Shown piece by piece: positions 1 to 12,276 of a stretch of DNA of 55,861 bases (the first letter of the stretch is position 1; each line of letters begins with the position of its first letter). Location: positions 1 through 55,861 of the forward strand of contig NZ_JAFBDT010000016.1 of NCBI RefSeq assembly GCF_016908355.1. Direction: 5' to 3'. Source of the DNA: Fusibacter tunisiensis (GTDB lineage: Bacteria > Bacillota > Clostridia > Peptostreptococcales > Acidaminobacteraceae). The position numbers and the translations under genes were made by a program. The notes beneath the pieces were generated by a model that saw nothing but the letters and a program-made list of their open reading frames with translations, did no database searches and was not told the DNA's origin.

Positions 1-347
1 CGCTGACGATTGATAAGAAACTTGTCTATTTCAAGCGTGTGATAGATAGAACTAAATGCGGCATAGCCGAAGTTTTTACGGTTGTTGGTGCCGATAGATA
101 GTTGGCTCTTAGGATTGAAAAGAACTTGAATCTTAGAGTTTTCTTGAGCAACTTGAATTTTCATCTCTTCAACAACTTTTGTAAAGTGAGCAATAGGATC
201 TGGAAACTCCTTTTCTAGAACATCAATAAAACCTAATGATTGTATTGTTTTTGAACGTGATTTCTTAGCAAGCTTATCATAGTAACTTTCGACTATTGAT
301 AAATATGTTCTACCAGTCTTTTTATTGTTAGCTATCCTTAAGTACAT
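1..347 (-). CDS. Transposase, IS1634-like, N-terminal part only (runs off the left edge)
   Basis: An open frame starts at an ATG at 345-347, behind a GGGAGATG ribosome site, and runs off the window without a stop, giving about 115 residues. It begins MYLRIANNKKTGRTYLSIVE and continues with a KSRSKTIQSLGF stretch and a DPIAHF motif. I recognise this N-terminus from IS1634-like transposases (IS4 superfamily, DDE type) of clostridia. The catalytic DDE residues would lie outside the window, so intactness cannot be judged. The family call is from memory of the N-terminal pattern and is moderately sure; that it is a transposase is more certain. Confidence 0.7.
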   Translation of the reverse strand, partial: MYLRIANNKKTGRTYLSIVESYYDKLAKKSRSKTIQSLGFIDVLEKEFPDPIAHFTKVVEEMKIQVAQENSKIQVLFNPKSQLSIGTNNRKNFGYAAFSSIYHTLEIDKFLINRQ

Positions 348-437
348 AACATCTCCCAAAAATTATAATATATTACAATTATACCATAATAAAGCAACTT
401 ACGCTATAAAAATATGAAAGAAAAATAAAATAAAAAA

Positions 438-472
438 TCCCTAGACTAGTTATAATAACTTTAGTCTAGGGA
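438..472 (-). terminator. Strong hairpin upstream of the transposase, terminator-like on the minus strand
   Basis: TCCCTAGACTA (438-448) pairs with TAGTCTAGGGA (462-472), and the loop contains a further short GTTA/TAAC pairing. On the minus strand the stem is followed by a run of six T (432-437). It lies upstream of the transposase start and points toward it, so it would stop outside transcription from entering the element. No other clear feature is seen in 349-541; the IS terminus itself could not be placed. Confidence 0.6.
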
Positions 473-530
473 TACCTATGTATTAACTTGCTGCAAAACT
501 CGGGACGCTTTTATGAGATAAATCAAATTA

Positions 531-573
531 TTTAAATACGGGAGACATCTGTTATACTATTAATGGATGTCTC
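531..573 (+). promoter_or_regulatory. Putative promoter of the M20 peptidase with inverted repeat around the -10
   Basis: TTTAAA (531-536) and TATACT (553-558) are spaced 16 bases, followed 45 bases later by the peptidase start. GAGACATC (542-549) and GATGTCTC (566-573) form an 8-base inverted repeat that brackets the -10 box. It could be an operator or a weak attenuator; the sequence alone does not decide. Confidence 0.4.
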
Positions 574-603
574 TTTCATCATTTTATAAAACAGGAGGAG
601 CTT

Positions 604-1719
604 ATGATCAATCAAGAGAGACTTGTAAACGCATTTATGGACTACGTCCGCATATCAAGCCCAACCAAACAGGAAGGCGAATTTGCAAAATTCATCTCAA
701 ATGAACTTAAATCTCTTGGACTTGAAGTTACAATTGACGATGCGGGTCCGAAAGTCGGTAGTGACACAGGAAACGTCATCGCAAAATTTAAAGGCAACGC
801 AGATGCTGAACCGATTTTGTTCAGTTGTCACATGGACACTGTCTCGCCAGGAATCGATATCAAACCCGAAATTAGAGACGGGGTAATTTACTCTGACGGA
901 ACAACTGTCCTCGGCGGTGATGATAAGGCTGGAATTGCAGCAGTTCTAGAAGCCATACGGGTTATTCAAGAAAATGACTTACCGCATGGTGATATAGAGA
1001 TTGCCTTTAGCATTTATGAAGAAGGCGGCCTACACGGTGCAAAGAACTTGGATTATTCTATGTTCAAATCTAAAAAAGCCTTTGTTTTAGACAGCGGTGG
1101 TACGCCTGGACAGATTATTACCAAAGGACCCGCCCAAGATAAAATCGATGTTAAAGTAATCGGAAGACCTGCTCACGCAGGTGTTGCACCAGAAGAAGGC
1201 ATAAGTGCCATTATGGTTGCAAGCGCTGCCATCAGTCGAATGAAACTGCTTAGAATTGACTCTGAAACAACTGCAAATATTGGGACAATCTCTGGTGGAA
1301 CTGTAACCAATATTGTAACACCAGAAGTCAACATAAAAGCAGAAGCTAGAAGTTTAAACAACGCCAAACTCAAAGCCCAATCCGATCACATGGTTGCGTG
1401 TTTTGAAGAAGCTGCTAAAGAGTTTGGTGCAAAGGTAGACTGTAAAGTCGTTCGTATGTATTCTGCATTTTCAGTAAATGATACTGACCCAATTGTTGCT
1501 TCAGCTGTTAAAGCTTGCGAAAATATCGGCCTTACACCCCATATTGAAGCATCAGGAGGCGGTAGCGATACCAACATTTACAATGCAAATGGCATCACGG
1601 CTATTAATTTTGGAATTGGCGAAAGAAAACCACACACTTTAGAAGAACACCTCCATATTAAAGACCTCGTAAATGCTTCTAAGTTGGTGTTAGAACTCAT
1701 TAAAGTGCATCAAAAATAA
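604..1719 (+). CDS. M20 family metallopeptidase, peptidase T-like
   Basis: This is a 371-residue cytosolic di-zinc exopeptidase of the M20 family, of the PepT-like (YqjE-type) branch that trims small peptides. Visible metal and catalytic positions are H76 and D78 in SCHMDTV, D106/D107 in GGDDKAG, E139/E140 in YEEGG, D163 in VLDSGG and H349 in EEHLHI. The dimerisation (lid) domain sits between roughly residues 180 and 290. Length fits the family and no signal peptide is seen. The start is set by AGGAGG seven bases upstream. It stands alone, with its own promoter and a strong terminator behind it. The exact peptide substrate cannot be read from the sequence. Confidence 0.88.
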   Translation: MINQERLVNAFMDYVRISSPTKQEGEFAKFISNELKSLGLEVTIDDAGPKVGSDTGNVIAKFKGNADAEPILFSCHMDTVSPGIDIKPEIRDGVIYSDGTTVLGGDDKAGIAAVLEAIRVIQENDLPHGDIEIAFSIYEEGGLHGAKNLDYSMFKSKKAFVLDSGGTPGQIITKGPAQDKIDVKVIGRPAHAGVAPEEGISAIMVASAAISRMKLLRIDSETTANIGTISGGTVTNIVTPEVNIKAEARSLNNAKLKAQSDHMVACFEEAAKEFGAKVDCKVVRMYSAFSVNDTDPIVASAVKACENIGLTPHIEASGGGSDTNIYNANGITAINFGIGERKPHTLEEHLHIKDLVNASKLVLELIKVHQK

Positions 1720-1732
1720 GAATTTACCATCA

Positions 1733-1762
1733 AAAAAGAGACGCTAAGCGTCTCTTTTTTTG
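1733..1762. terminator. Bidirectional terminator between the peptidase and the tRNA cluster
   Basis: GAGACGCT/AGCGTCTC is a perfect stem (1738-1754) flanked by A6 on the left and T7 on the right. It can end the peptidase transcript on the plus strand and the tRNA transcript on the minus strand. Confidence 0.85.
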
Positions 1763-1839
1763 TGGTGCACCCGGCGAGATTCGAACTCACAACCAACGGA
1801 TTCGAAGTCCGGTACTCTATCCAATTGAGCTACGGGTGC
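1763..1839 (-). tRNA. tRNA-Arg (anticodon TCG)
   Basis: A 77-base cloverleaf with CCA encoded. The acceptor stem is GCACCCG/CGGGTGC and the anticodon loop CTTCGAA gives TCG, reading CGN codons. The T arm has the usual TTCGAAT loop. It lies downstream of a terminator that separates it from the other five tRNAs. Confidence 0.95.
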
Positions 1840-1851
1840 TTATTAAGTTGT

Positions 1852-1880
1852 AAGAAAAAAGTCACTCTATCGAGTGACTT
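1852..1880 (-). terminator. Terminator inside the tRNA cluster, after tRNA-Lys
   Basis: AAGTCACTC (1859-1867) pairs with GAGTGACTT (1872-1880) and the minus-strand copy is followed by a T6 run and CTTA. It sits between tRNA-Lys and the last tRNA-Arg. Confidence 0.75.
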
Positions 1881-1885
1881 AATCA

Positions 1886-1961
1886 TGGTGATCCATCCGC
1901 GACTCGAACGCGGGACACCCTGATTAAAAGTCAGGTGCTCTACCGACTGAGCTAATGGATC
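1886..1961 (-). tRNA. tRNA-Lys (anticodon TTT)
   Basis: A 76-base cloverleaf with CCA encoded, acceptor stem GATCCAT/ATGGATC, and anticodon loop CTTTTAA. It follows tRNA-Gln with a four-base gap, so it is processed from the same transcript. Confidence 0.95.
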
Positions 1962-1965
1962 CTAT

Positions 1966-2040
1966 TGGCTGGGGATACAGGATTTGAACCTGTGCATAAC
2001 GGAGTCAAAGTCCGGTGCCTTACCGCTTGGCGAATCCCCA
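1966..2040 (-). tRNA. tRNA-Gln (anticodon TTG)
   Basis: A 75-base cloverleaf with CCA encoded, acceptor stem TGGGGAT/ATCCCCA, and anticodon loop CTTTGAC. Confidence 0.95.
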
Positions 2041-2046
2041 ACAAAA

Positions 2047-2123
2047 TGGGGCGACTGATGGGATTTGAACCCACGCATGAAGGAGTCACAGTCCTTTGTC
2101 TTAACCACTTGACGACAGTCGCC
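2047..2123 (-). tRNA. tRNA-His (anticodon GTG)
   Basis: A 77-base cloverleaf with anticodon loop CTGTGAC. The acceptor stem is GCGACTG/CAGTCGC with the extra G at -1 encoded and paired to C73, the identity element of tRNA-His; CCA is encoded. Confidence 0.95.
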
Positions 2124-2152
2124 ACAATACATATCACTCAATAAACAGTCAA

Positions 2153-2229
2153 TGGTGCGTCCGTAGGGACTCGAACCCCAAACCCTCGCCTTAGAAGGGC
2201 GATGCTCTATCCAGTTGAGCTACGAACGC
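2153..2229 (-). tRNA. tRNA-Arg (anticodon TCT)
   Basis: A 77-base cloverleaf, acceptor stem GCGTTCG/CGGACGC with G-T pairing, anticodon loop CTTCTAA (reads AGA/AGG), CCA encoded. Confidence 0.95.
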
Positions 2230-2235
2230 ACATAT

Positions 2236-2312
<77 letters not shown>

Positions 2313-2331
2313 TCGTTTACTGACGAATTTT

Positions 2332-2360
2332 ATTATACAGTATCCACGCAGTTCAGTCAA
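2332..2360 (-). promoter_or_regulatory. Strong housekeeping promoter of the tRNA operon
   Basis: On the minus strand TTGACT (2355-2360) and TATAAT (2332-2337) are separated by exactly 17 bases. The start would lie near 2325, about 13 bases before tRNA-Pro. I see no hairpin terminator between the phosphoesterase stop at 2382 and this promoter. Confidence 0.85.
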
Positions 2361-2381
2361 CACTTTTTTCTGTTTTTCCAC

Positions 2382-2849
2382 CTATAAATAGACATGTTTT
2401 AAAACCATCTCATTGTCAGAAAATTCAATAATTCCAATGCTTGCATGGGTGTGTGGAAATGGGTGGGTAGGACTACCAGGATTAAAGAGGTGAATTCCAG
2501 ACGACTCCAGGTGTATTGGCTTATGTGTATGTCCAAAACACACAATGTCCACCTCCGCTTCAAGAGCCTTGTAGTAGAGTCTTGTCAAAGTATTTTTTAC
2601 ACCGTAAAGATGGCCATGGGTCAAAAGCACTCTATGACCACACCGTTCTAAAATGAGGGCATCTGTTAACCTCACACCCAAATCGCCATTTCCACGCACT
2701 GAAAAAAGGGGCACATCGGGAAAGTCTTCTGTGTCTCTATGGTAATCCCCCAAATGCCAAATTTCATCAATTGTGTCCTTATAGTGTTCAAGATATGCCA
2801 TTAAACGTTCAGATTTGCCATGTGTATCACTGATTACGACAATTCTCAT
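2382..2849 (-). CDS. YfcE/MJ0936-type metallophosphoesterase
   Basis: This 155-residue protein is a small calcineurin-like phosphodiesterase of the YfcE/MJ0936 family. The di-metal site is complete: VISDTHG at the N-terminus, HLGDY near residue 32, RGNGD near residue 52, LTHGH near residue 76 and FGHTH near residue 104. The physiological substrate is not known for this family. Its start lies within the end of rdgB (23-base overlap) behind GAGGACTTATC, so translation is coupled. The order rph-rdgB-phosphoesterase is common in clostridia, which supports a role in RNA or nucleotide housekeeping. Confidence 0.85.
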   Translation of the reverse strand: MRIVVISDTHGKSERLMAYLEHYKDTIDEIWHLGDYHRDTEDFPDVPLFSVRGNGDLGVRLTDALILERCGHRVLLTHGHLYGVKNTLTRLYYKALEAEVDIVCFGHTHKPIHLESSGIHLFNPGSPTHPFPHTHASIGIIEFSDNEMVLKHVYL

Positions 2850-3441
2850 GATAAGTCCTCAATTCAGTTTTCAACTTTTTAAGCGCATTTGCACGGTGAC
2901 TCATGCGATTCTTTTCTGTAGCATCCAGTTCAGCAAACGTCTTATTTAAATTTGGAACCACAAACAAGGGATCATAACCAAACCCATTTGTTCCAATCTG
3001 CTTTCTGCCAATAATACCTTCTACTTCACCTCTCGTAACAATACGATGCCCATCTGGAAAGAGCATGGCAATAACAGATACAAATCGTGCTGTTCTCTCT
3101 GAATCTTGAACGTGATCCAGTTCAACCAATAATTTTTGCTTGTTGTTTTCATCGTTTGAAGGTTCACCAGCATATCGGGCCGAGTAGACACCTGGTTCAC
3201 CACCAAGTGCGTCTACTTCAAGTCCCGAATCATCCGCCAAGGTAATCTTGCCTGTTCGGTCAAAAATTGCTTGTGCTTTAATGAGGGCATTTTCTTCAAA
3301 AGTCTTTCCAGTTTCTTCTATCTCCAAATCGCCAAGCCCAGCTTCTTTCATCGTAACTAAGCGGTATCCAAAATCCGCTAAAATCGCTTGAATTTCTTTT
3401 AATTTATGGCGATTAGACGAAGCCAATATAATTTCCTGCAT
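2827..3441 (-). CDS. rdgB: RdgB/HAM1 non-canonical purine NTP pyrophosphatase
   Basis: The protein hydrolyses dITP, ITP and XTP to monophosphates, keeping deaminated purines out of DNA and RNA. Family motifs are visible: ASSNRHKLKE at the N-terminus, LADDSGLEVDAL with the metal/catalytic aspartates near residue 70, GVYSARYAGE, the substrate loop TNGFGYDPLF near residue 150, and SHRANALKKL near the end. The 204-residue length is normal. It follows rph by four bases and overlaps the phosphoesterase, so the three form one transcriptional unit. Confidence 0.93.
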   Translation of the reverse strand: MQEIILASSNRHKLKEIQAILADFGYRLVTMKEAGLGDLEIEETGKTFEENALIKAQAIFDRTGKITLADDSGLEVDALGGEPGVYSARYAGEPSNDENNKQKLLVELDHVQDSERTARFVSVIAMLFPDGHRIVTRGEVEGIIGRKQIGTNGFGYDPLFVVPNLNKTFAELDATEKNRMSHRANALKKLKTELRTYHENCRNQ

Positions 3442-3445
3442 TCCC

Positions 3446-4159
3446 CTATGCCTCCTCTAAGACTCTATTTTGAGCTTCTGTTAAGTCCTTTATTCCTTTT
3501 TCAGCCAAGATCAAAAGGCGATCCAATTGATGCCTATCAAACGGTTTTTCTTCACCAGTACCTTGAATCTCAATGTATTCGCCTGCGCCAGTCATAACAA
3601 CGTTCATATCCACATGGGCACGCGAATCCTCTTCATAACACAAATCCAAAATTTCATTTCCCTCTACAATGCCAACGCTAACAGCTGCTACTGATGTCTT
3701 AATAGGATTAACTGAAATAAGACTTTTTTCTATTAAGGTTTGGATGGCATCTTTTAGGGCGACATAGGCCCCTGTAATCGATGCCGTTCTTGTGCCACCA
3801 TCTGCCTGAATCACATCACAATCTATCCAAATCGTGCGTTCACCCAATTGTTTAAGATCCACAATCGATCTCAATGACCTACCTATCAACCGTTGTATTT
3901 CTTGGCTTCTACCATCAATGCCCTTTGTATTCCTCGATTTCCTCTGACCTGTAGACCCCGGTAGCATCCCATATTCGGCAGTAATCCACCCTGACCCAGA
4001 CCCCTTTAGAAATCCAGGAACCTTCTCTTCAATTGTTGCTGTACAAATTACTTTTGTGTGCCCCATTTCAATCAGCACTGAACCAGCAGGATGCAAGATA
4101 TAGTGCCGAGTTATTTTGACCGGTCTTAAATCAGTGTTTTCTCTATTATCCATTCGCAT
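3446..4159 (-). CDS. rph: Ribonuclease PH
   Basis: This phosphorolytic 3'-5' exoribonuclease trims tRNA 3' ends. At 237 residues it is full length for bacterial RNase PH. Characteristic segments are [20 protein letters not shown] near the start, [18 protein letters not shown]-type [14 protein letters not shown] near residue 85, [19 protein letters not shown] near residue 115 and [19 protein letters not shown] near residue 185. The start follows AGAGGCGTAT. It sits 12 bases after the amidase gene in the same direction. Confidence 0.94.
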   Translation of the reverse strand: MRMDNRENTDLRPVKITRHYILHPAGSVLIEMGHTKVICTATIEEKVPGFLKGSGSGWITAEYGMLPGSTGQRKSRNTKGIDGRSQEIQRLIGRSLRSIVDLKQLGERTIWIDCDVIQADGGTRTASITGAYVALKDAIQTLIEKSLISVNPIKTSVAAVSVGIVEGNEILDLCYEEDSRAHVDMNVVMTGAGEYIEIQGTGEEKPFDRHQLDRLLILAEKGIKDLTEAQNRVLEEA

Positions 4160-4171
4160 ATACGCCTCTTT

Positions 4172-6280
4172 CTAATCTAGGAAGTCAACCAACCCTCTTG
4201 CAATTGCATCAGCAGCCCTTTTGAGATAGGTATCATCCATTAATTTTTGTTGCTCTGCAGCATTTGTTAAAAACCCAAGTTCAACCAAAACAGCAGGCAT
4301 GGCAGTTTCTCTTAAGACTACAAGATTTGGCCTCTTCACAATGCCTCTGTTGACTGCACCAAGCGACTTAATTAACTCATTTTGAATTTCAGTTGCCAAT
4401 CCTTTCCCAGCTGACATGGCATCACTTGCATATAGGACTTCAACCCCGTTTGTCGCAGACTTTGTATGTGCATTGGCATGAATGCTCACAAATATATCTG
4501 CGCCCAGTCCATTGGCCATACCCGCTCGATCATAAAGATTTACATACTCATCTTTAGACCGTGTCATATACACTTTAAAGCCCAATTGTTCTAGTGAACT
4601 TTGAAGCATAATGGCTGTCTTCAGGTTAACATCTTTTTCATATACCAAACTCCCAACTGCGCCTGGATCACGACCCCCATGGCCCGCATCAATAACCACA
4701 AGTTTCTCTTTAAACTCCGAATCTCGAATTTGTGTATTTACAAAAGTCAAAGAGACATACTCTTTTGTGGAAATGTTGGAAACCTCCGTATTTTCACCTA
4801 CCCGAATAATGACATCATAGCTGTCTTCCGTTTCTACAACCTGAAGGGATTCAATAATTGCATCATTTACCGGATAATCAAAGCTGCCAAGGTCTGTTGT
4901 GGAAAGGGGTAATGAAAACGTAATCAGTCTTTGGGATTCATTATAAACATAATCATAAGCTGTTTCTTCAAACAACCTAATATCAAGCCTTGCAGATTCA
5001 TTGCTATTTTTTACATATTCAAAATTATTAATTAGCGTCTCTGTGACATACACATATATATCCCCGCCTTCTATTTCAACGTAAAATTGATCTTGGGCAA
5101 TGGGCTCTGTTAACTGAACTGTAAGCCGGGTCACATCTTCAAGGTTCTCATACTCTGGTACTTTTATCTGTTCATAAGCAACTGACCTGATTTTTCCCTG
5201 ATTAACACCTATATTCTCTGCAATCCCATCATTTATATGCAGGTAACTTCCCAATACATCTACAACAATCTTATCGCCATCAAATTTTTGATTGATACTG
5301 GGATTTTCACTGGTTTTTATCACCACAGTGTCTGTTGCGTAAATTTTCTTATAAATCACGTCATCTACTGTATTGATCATTCGGATTACAAATTCCCCTG
5401 TCTCAGAGTCATAGAAAAAATCATGACCACGTCTCACTTCTTGGTTGATAATAACGCGAGTTGTATAGGGGTTATCTTCTGTTTGGGCCAGTTCAACAGT
5501 GTCGATGCCAAAAATATTATCTGAGATGTCATAGATCCACTTACTGCCTTCAAGTGTCCAATCTTTTCCCATTTGCCCAATGTCCATTTTGGTATTCTGT
5601 ATGTCCACCACCGTTTGATCTTGTCCACCTAAGTCGGTACCACGAATAACATAGGAAGTTGCATCTACTTTTCCAGTGATCTTAAATCGAATTTCAGGAT
5701 ATTGTCCCTTATAATTTAAATAGCCGCCTGTTAACGTTTGCTCCGGATTGTTAATGGCCACCGTACGGGTTTCAGGAATCCAGGCCACATCCAGCCCCAT
5801 CAATTCCACTATAAACCGTACAGGTACGTACGTTCGATCAACCCCTTGATAATTAAAAATTCGAGGTGCAATCCCATTGGGCAAATAGACACGCTCACCA
5901 TCCACACTTGCATAGGGATTGTCAATTTGAATGACAACGTTTTTCCCGTCTAATACAAACGCAACTTCCCGACTTGATCCAATCCATTCATAGGGAACAT
6001 CAAGTGCGTTAAAAACAGCAGAAATAGGCACCAGAGTTCGATACTCTCCCAAACTGTTTTTCTCTAAAATTCCAGGGGTGTCTGAAAACAAGTCTTCCCC
6101 TTTGAGAATCAAAGAAACAGCGGTATAATCAATAGACTTCCAAGTTGTTGTATCTGTAAGAACAACTGTTTCAGACTCCAAATATTTGTTTGCAAAGGTC
6201 GGACCCGAGACCGGCATGAGCCCAGCCAGCATGATGATTGCCAATAAAATTGTAAGTTTATGTCGCCATACTCTGTTCAT
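4172..6280 (-). CDS. N-acetylmuramoyl-L-alanine amidase with copper-amine-oxidase-N-like and AMIN-like domains
   Basis: This 702-residue exported enzyme should cleave the amide bond between muramic acid and the stem peptide. Residues 1-30 form a signal peptide (basic MNRVWRHK, then a hydrophobic core). About residues 60-175 match the copper amine oxidase N-terminal-like module found on clostridial wall proteins (YVPVRFIVELMGLDVAW). The middle, about 190-500, holds AMIN-like beta repeats thought to bind the wall. The C-terminal Amidase_3 domain (about 520-702) keeps the zinc site: AGHGGRDPGA, YEKD and SIHANAH, plus the catalytic glutamate in VLVELGFL. SD AAAGGA precedes the ATG. A role in cell separation or sporulation is an inference. 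Confidence 0.9.
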   Translation of the reverse strand: MNRVWRHKLTILLAIIMLAGLMPVSGPTFANKYLESETVVLTDTTTWKSIDYTAVSLILKGEDLFSDTPGILEKNSLGEYRTLVPISAVFNALDVPYEWIGSSREVAFVLDGKNVVIQIDNPYASVDGERVYLPNGIAPRIFNYQGVDRTYVPVRFIVELMGLDVAWIPETRTVAINNPEQTLTGGYLNYKGQYPEIRFKITGKVDATSYVIRGTDLGGQDQTVVDIQNTKMDIGQMGKDWTLEGSKWIYDISDNIFGIDTVELAQTEDNPYTTRVIINQEVRRGHDFFYDSETGEFVIRMINTVDDVIYKKIYATDTVVIKTSENPSINQKFDGDKIVVDVLGSYLHINDGIAENIGVNQGKIRSVAYEQIKVPEYENLEDVTRLTVQLTEPIAQDQFYVEIEGGDIYVYVTETLINNFEYVKNSNESARLDIRLFEETAYDYVYNESQRLITFSLPLSTTDLGSFDYPVNDAIIESLQVVETEDSYDVIIRVGENTEVSNISTKEYVSLTFVNTQIRDSEFKEKLVVIDAGHGGRDPGAVGSLVYEKDVNLKTAIMLQSSLEQLGFKVYMTRSKDEYVNLYDRAGMANGLGADIFVSIHANAHTKSATNGVEVLYASDAMSAGKGLATEIQNELIKSLGAVNRGIVKRPNLVVLRETAMPAVLVELGFLTNAAEQQKLMDDTYLKRAADAIARGLVDFLD

Positions 6281-6292
6281 AGTTCTTCCTTT

Positions 6293-7294
6293 CTATATCA
6301 CTTTATAGAGTTCATCCGCTTCAGGTGCTGGAATTACATCAAACACTTCTTCTATAGATGGGTCGCCGAAATACAGACGCATTTCTTTCTCTTTGGTAAT
6401 GGTCCCCACTTTTGAAAATGAGACTTCAGCTTCCTTAAATGCGCGCTCTAAATCCCCTGCCCGCTCTGGATTTACAGCCATAATCATAGACCCACTTGCA
6501 ATGAGTTTTAAAGGATCTATGTGGAAATGATCGCATATCTTTTGAGTCACTGGGTGAATCTTAATTTTTTCACTTTTCAAACGACACCCAACATTTCCAG
6601 CCGTGCAGAGTTCATGAATTGCGCCTAAAACACCGCCTTCAGTTGCATCATGCATGGCTGAAACGCCTATATCCGCCCCAATTAACCCCTCTTTTAGCAC
6701 ACTCACCTGCTCAAAAAATTCTTGGGCAGTACTAAGTTCTTTATTGGATAAAACTTCTAAAAGTGCCTGTCTCTTATCAGAAGCAATAATTGCAGTCCCT
6801 TCCAAACCAGCTACTTTAGTCATATAAAGGTAATCTCCAGGTACAGCCCCTTTGGTTTGAATCAATTTGTCTTTTTCAACTTTTCCAATTGCAGTAGCAG
6901 ACACAATAATACGATTCACAGCAGAAGTAAGTTCCGTATGCCCCCCAATAATTTCAACACCTATCTCACTTGCCGCACGATTGGCATCTTGTAAAATAGC
7001 TTCTATCGCTTCTGTTTTCGTATCTTCAGGGCACAGAACGGTCAACATAAGACCTGCTGGGACAGCACCACTACTTGCAATGTCATTGACACATACGTTT
7101 ACAGCTAGATTTCCCAAATTAGAATTGCTGCCTGTTATGGGATCTGTGGTAATTACGCAGGCCAAGTCCCCAAACTCTATTGCTGCACAATCTTCACCCA
7201 CAGCTGGCCTAACTAAAATATCATCTCTGACTTGATCTATATGGTTAAGTACAACACGTCCCAACGTTTCATTGGTTAATTTTCCAGTTTTCAT
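6293..7294 (-). CDS. AIR synthase-related protein, HypE-like
   Basis: This 333-residue protein belongs to the PurM/HypE/SelD ATP-binding superfamily. The N-terminal half carries AVGEDCAAIEFGD and TTDPITGS, the NDIASSGAVPAG segment and the GGHTEL motif of HypE-type proteins; the C-terminal half carries SAMHDATEGGVLGAIHEL and LIASGSMIMAV. True HypE ends in a conserved cysteine used for cyanation of the hydrogenase ligand; this protein ends ADELYKVI, so that step looks impossible. No hyp or hydrogenase genes are nearby; neighbours are ligA and the amidase. It is probably one of the free-standing HypE-like proteins of clostridia whose role is unknown. SD AGAGGTG. Confidence 0.75.
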   Translation of the reverse strand: MKTGKLTNETLGRVVLNHIDQVRDDILVRPAVGEDCAAIEFGDLACVITTDPITGSNSNLGNLAVNVCVNDIASSGAVPAGLMLTVLCPEDTKTEAIEAILQDANRAASEIGVEIIGGHTELTSAVNRIIVSATAIGKVEKDKLIQTKGAVPGDYLYMTKVAGLEGTAIIASDKRQALLEVLSNKELSTAQEFFEQVSVLKEGLIGADIGVSAMHDATEGGVLGAIHELCTAGNVGCRLKSEKIKIHPVTQKICDHFHIDPLKLIASGSMIMAVNPERAGDLERAFKEAEVSFSKVGTITKEKEMRLYFGDPSIEEVFDVIPAPEADELYKVI

Positions 7295-7325
7295 ATGTCA
7301 CCTCTTGACTTGTGATTTCAGTATA

Positions 7326-11566
<4,241 letters not shown>

Positions 11567-11584
11567 TCACAATGCCTCCAAATA

Positions 11585-12034
11585 TTAAAGTGTCAAGTTG
11601 ACAAGCAGACCTTGTATCTCGCCAACTCTTTTTAAAACATTGATTTCTTTATGTTCTCGCTTCAAAATCAAATTTGTTAGTTCAACCAATTTCGCGTCAA
11701 TTTCTGCTACAGTCCGGAGTACTTTGGCGCGGCCCATTTTCGAAAAGCCTCTTTTCTCCCGGATTTCATAACCTTGATGAACAGTTTCCTCTATAAATCC
11801 TCGAATTAGATCTTTGTAGGCAAATAGATTTTCAACCGTTCGATTTTCAACAAGAGCCTGACCTTTTTCATCAATCTCATCCAGCGCTTTTTGAAGTGCT
11901 TCTTTTTGCTGATCATAGGCCTTATGTGATAAAATCTCCGTAAAACTAATTTTAGGCCTTTCAGTCGGTTTCGATGTTACAGGCGACGTTTGATTCCCGG
12001 ATTTTACGGTTTTGGAAGTTTTTCCAACTTTCAT
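11585..12034 (-). CDS. YaaR/DUF327 family protein
   Basis: A 149-residue cytosolic protein with a basic disordered N-terminus (about 30 residues rich in K, S and T) followed by a helical domain containing FAYKDLIRGFIEETVHQGYEI and RAKVLRTVAEIDAKLVELTNLIL. This pattern matches YaaR (DUF327), widespread in Firmicutes and of unknown function. In Bacillus yaaR sits among DNA replication genes; here it lies between a FlhB-tail-like gene and pcrA. The gap to the upstream gene is two bases and the SD GAGGAGG lies inside that gene, so co-translation is likely. Confidence 0.8.
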   Translation of the reverse strand: MKVGKTSKTVKSGNQTSPVTSKPTERPKISFTEILSHKAYDQQKEALQKALDEIDEKGQALVENRTVENLFAYKDLIRGFIEETVHQGYEIREKRGFSKMGRAKVLRTVAEIDAKLVELTNLILKREHKEINVLKRVGEIQGLLVNLTL

Positions 12035-12036
12035 GA

Positions 12037-12276
12037 TTAAGCCTCCTCATCGGATGCATCTTCTATAACGGATACAATTTTCCCCACAAGTTCCAAAACA
12101 CGTGCCGGCAAAACATCCCTTAAATCATTGTGAATCATGTGCTTCACCCTGCTAGGATCCTGATCAACATAAAGGCCATTGGCATTGGCCTTGTCAATAA
12201 CTTGAGAAGCCATGGAACTGAAATCTTCATTTTGATCAAAATGTTCATAATCCTGAGTTATTTTTGAAGTTTTCAT
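12037..12276 (-). CDS. Small FlhB C-terminal-domain-like protein (YlqH/FlhX type), degenerate N-terminus
   Basis: The 79 residues align by eye with the cytoplasmic tail of FlhB, the export-switch protein of flagellar type III secretion: ASQVIDKANANGLYVDQDPS, then VKHMIHNDLRDVLPARVLELVGKIVSVIE corresponds to the EDP..V..L...DLGDEIP..LYEAVA.VL pattern. The YDP...APKVVAKG segment that usually opens such stand-alone homologues, and the NPTH autocleavage motif, are missing. Its ATG overlaps the stop of the FliK-like gene (ATGA). The same pair (ylqG-ylqH) exists in Bacillus, where its role is unclear. Confidence 0.65.
   Translation of the reverse strand: MKTSKITQDYEHFDQNEDFSSMASQVIDKANANGLYVDQDPSRVKHMIHNDLRDVLPARVLELVGKIVSVIEDASDEEA

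Noticed and set aside
438-472. Terminal inverted repeat of the left IS
   Set aside because: Both arms lie next to each other as a hairpin; a terminal repeat would have its partner at the other end of the element, which is outside the window.
6293-7294. SelD (selenophosphate synthetase), which would fit the selenoprotein
   Set aside because: The SelD N-terminal Cys/Sec-containing GC..K motif is missing; the GGHTEL and HDATEGG patterns fit HypE-like proteins better.
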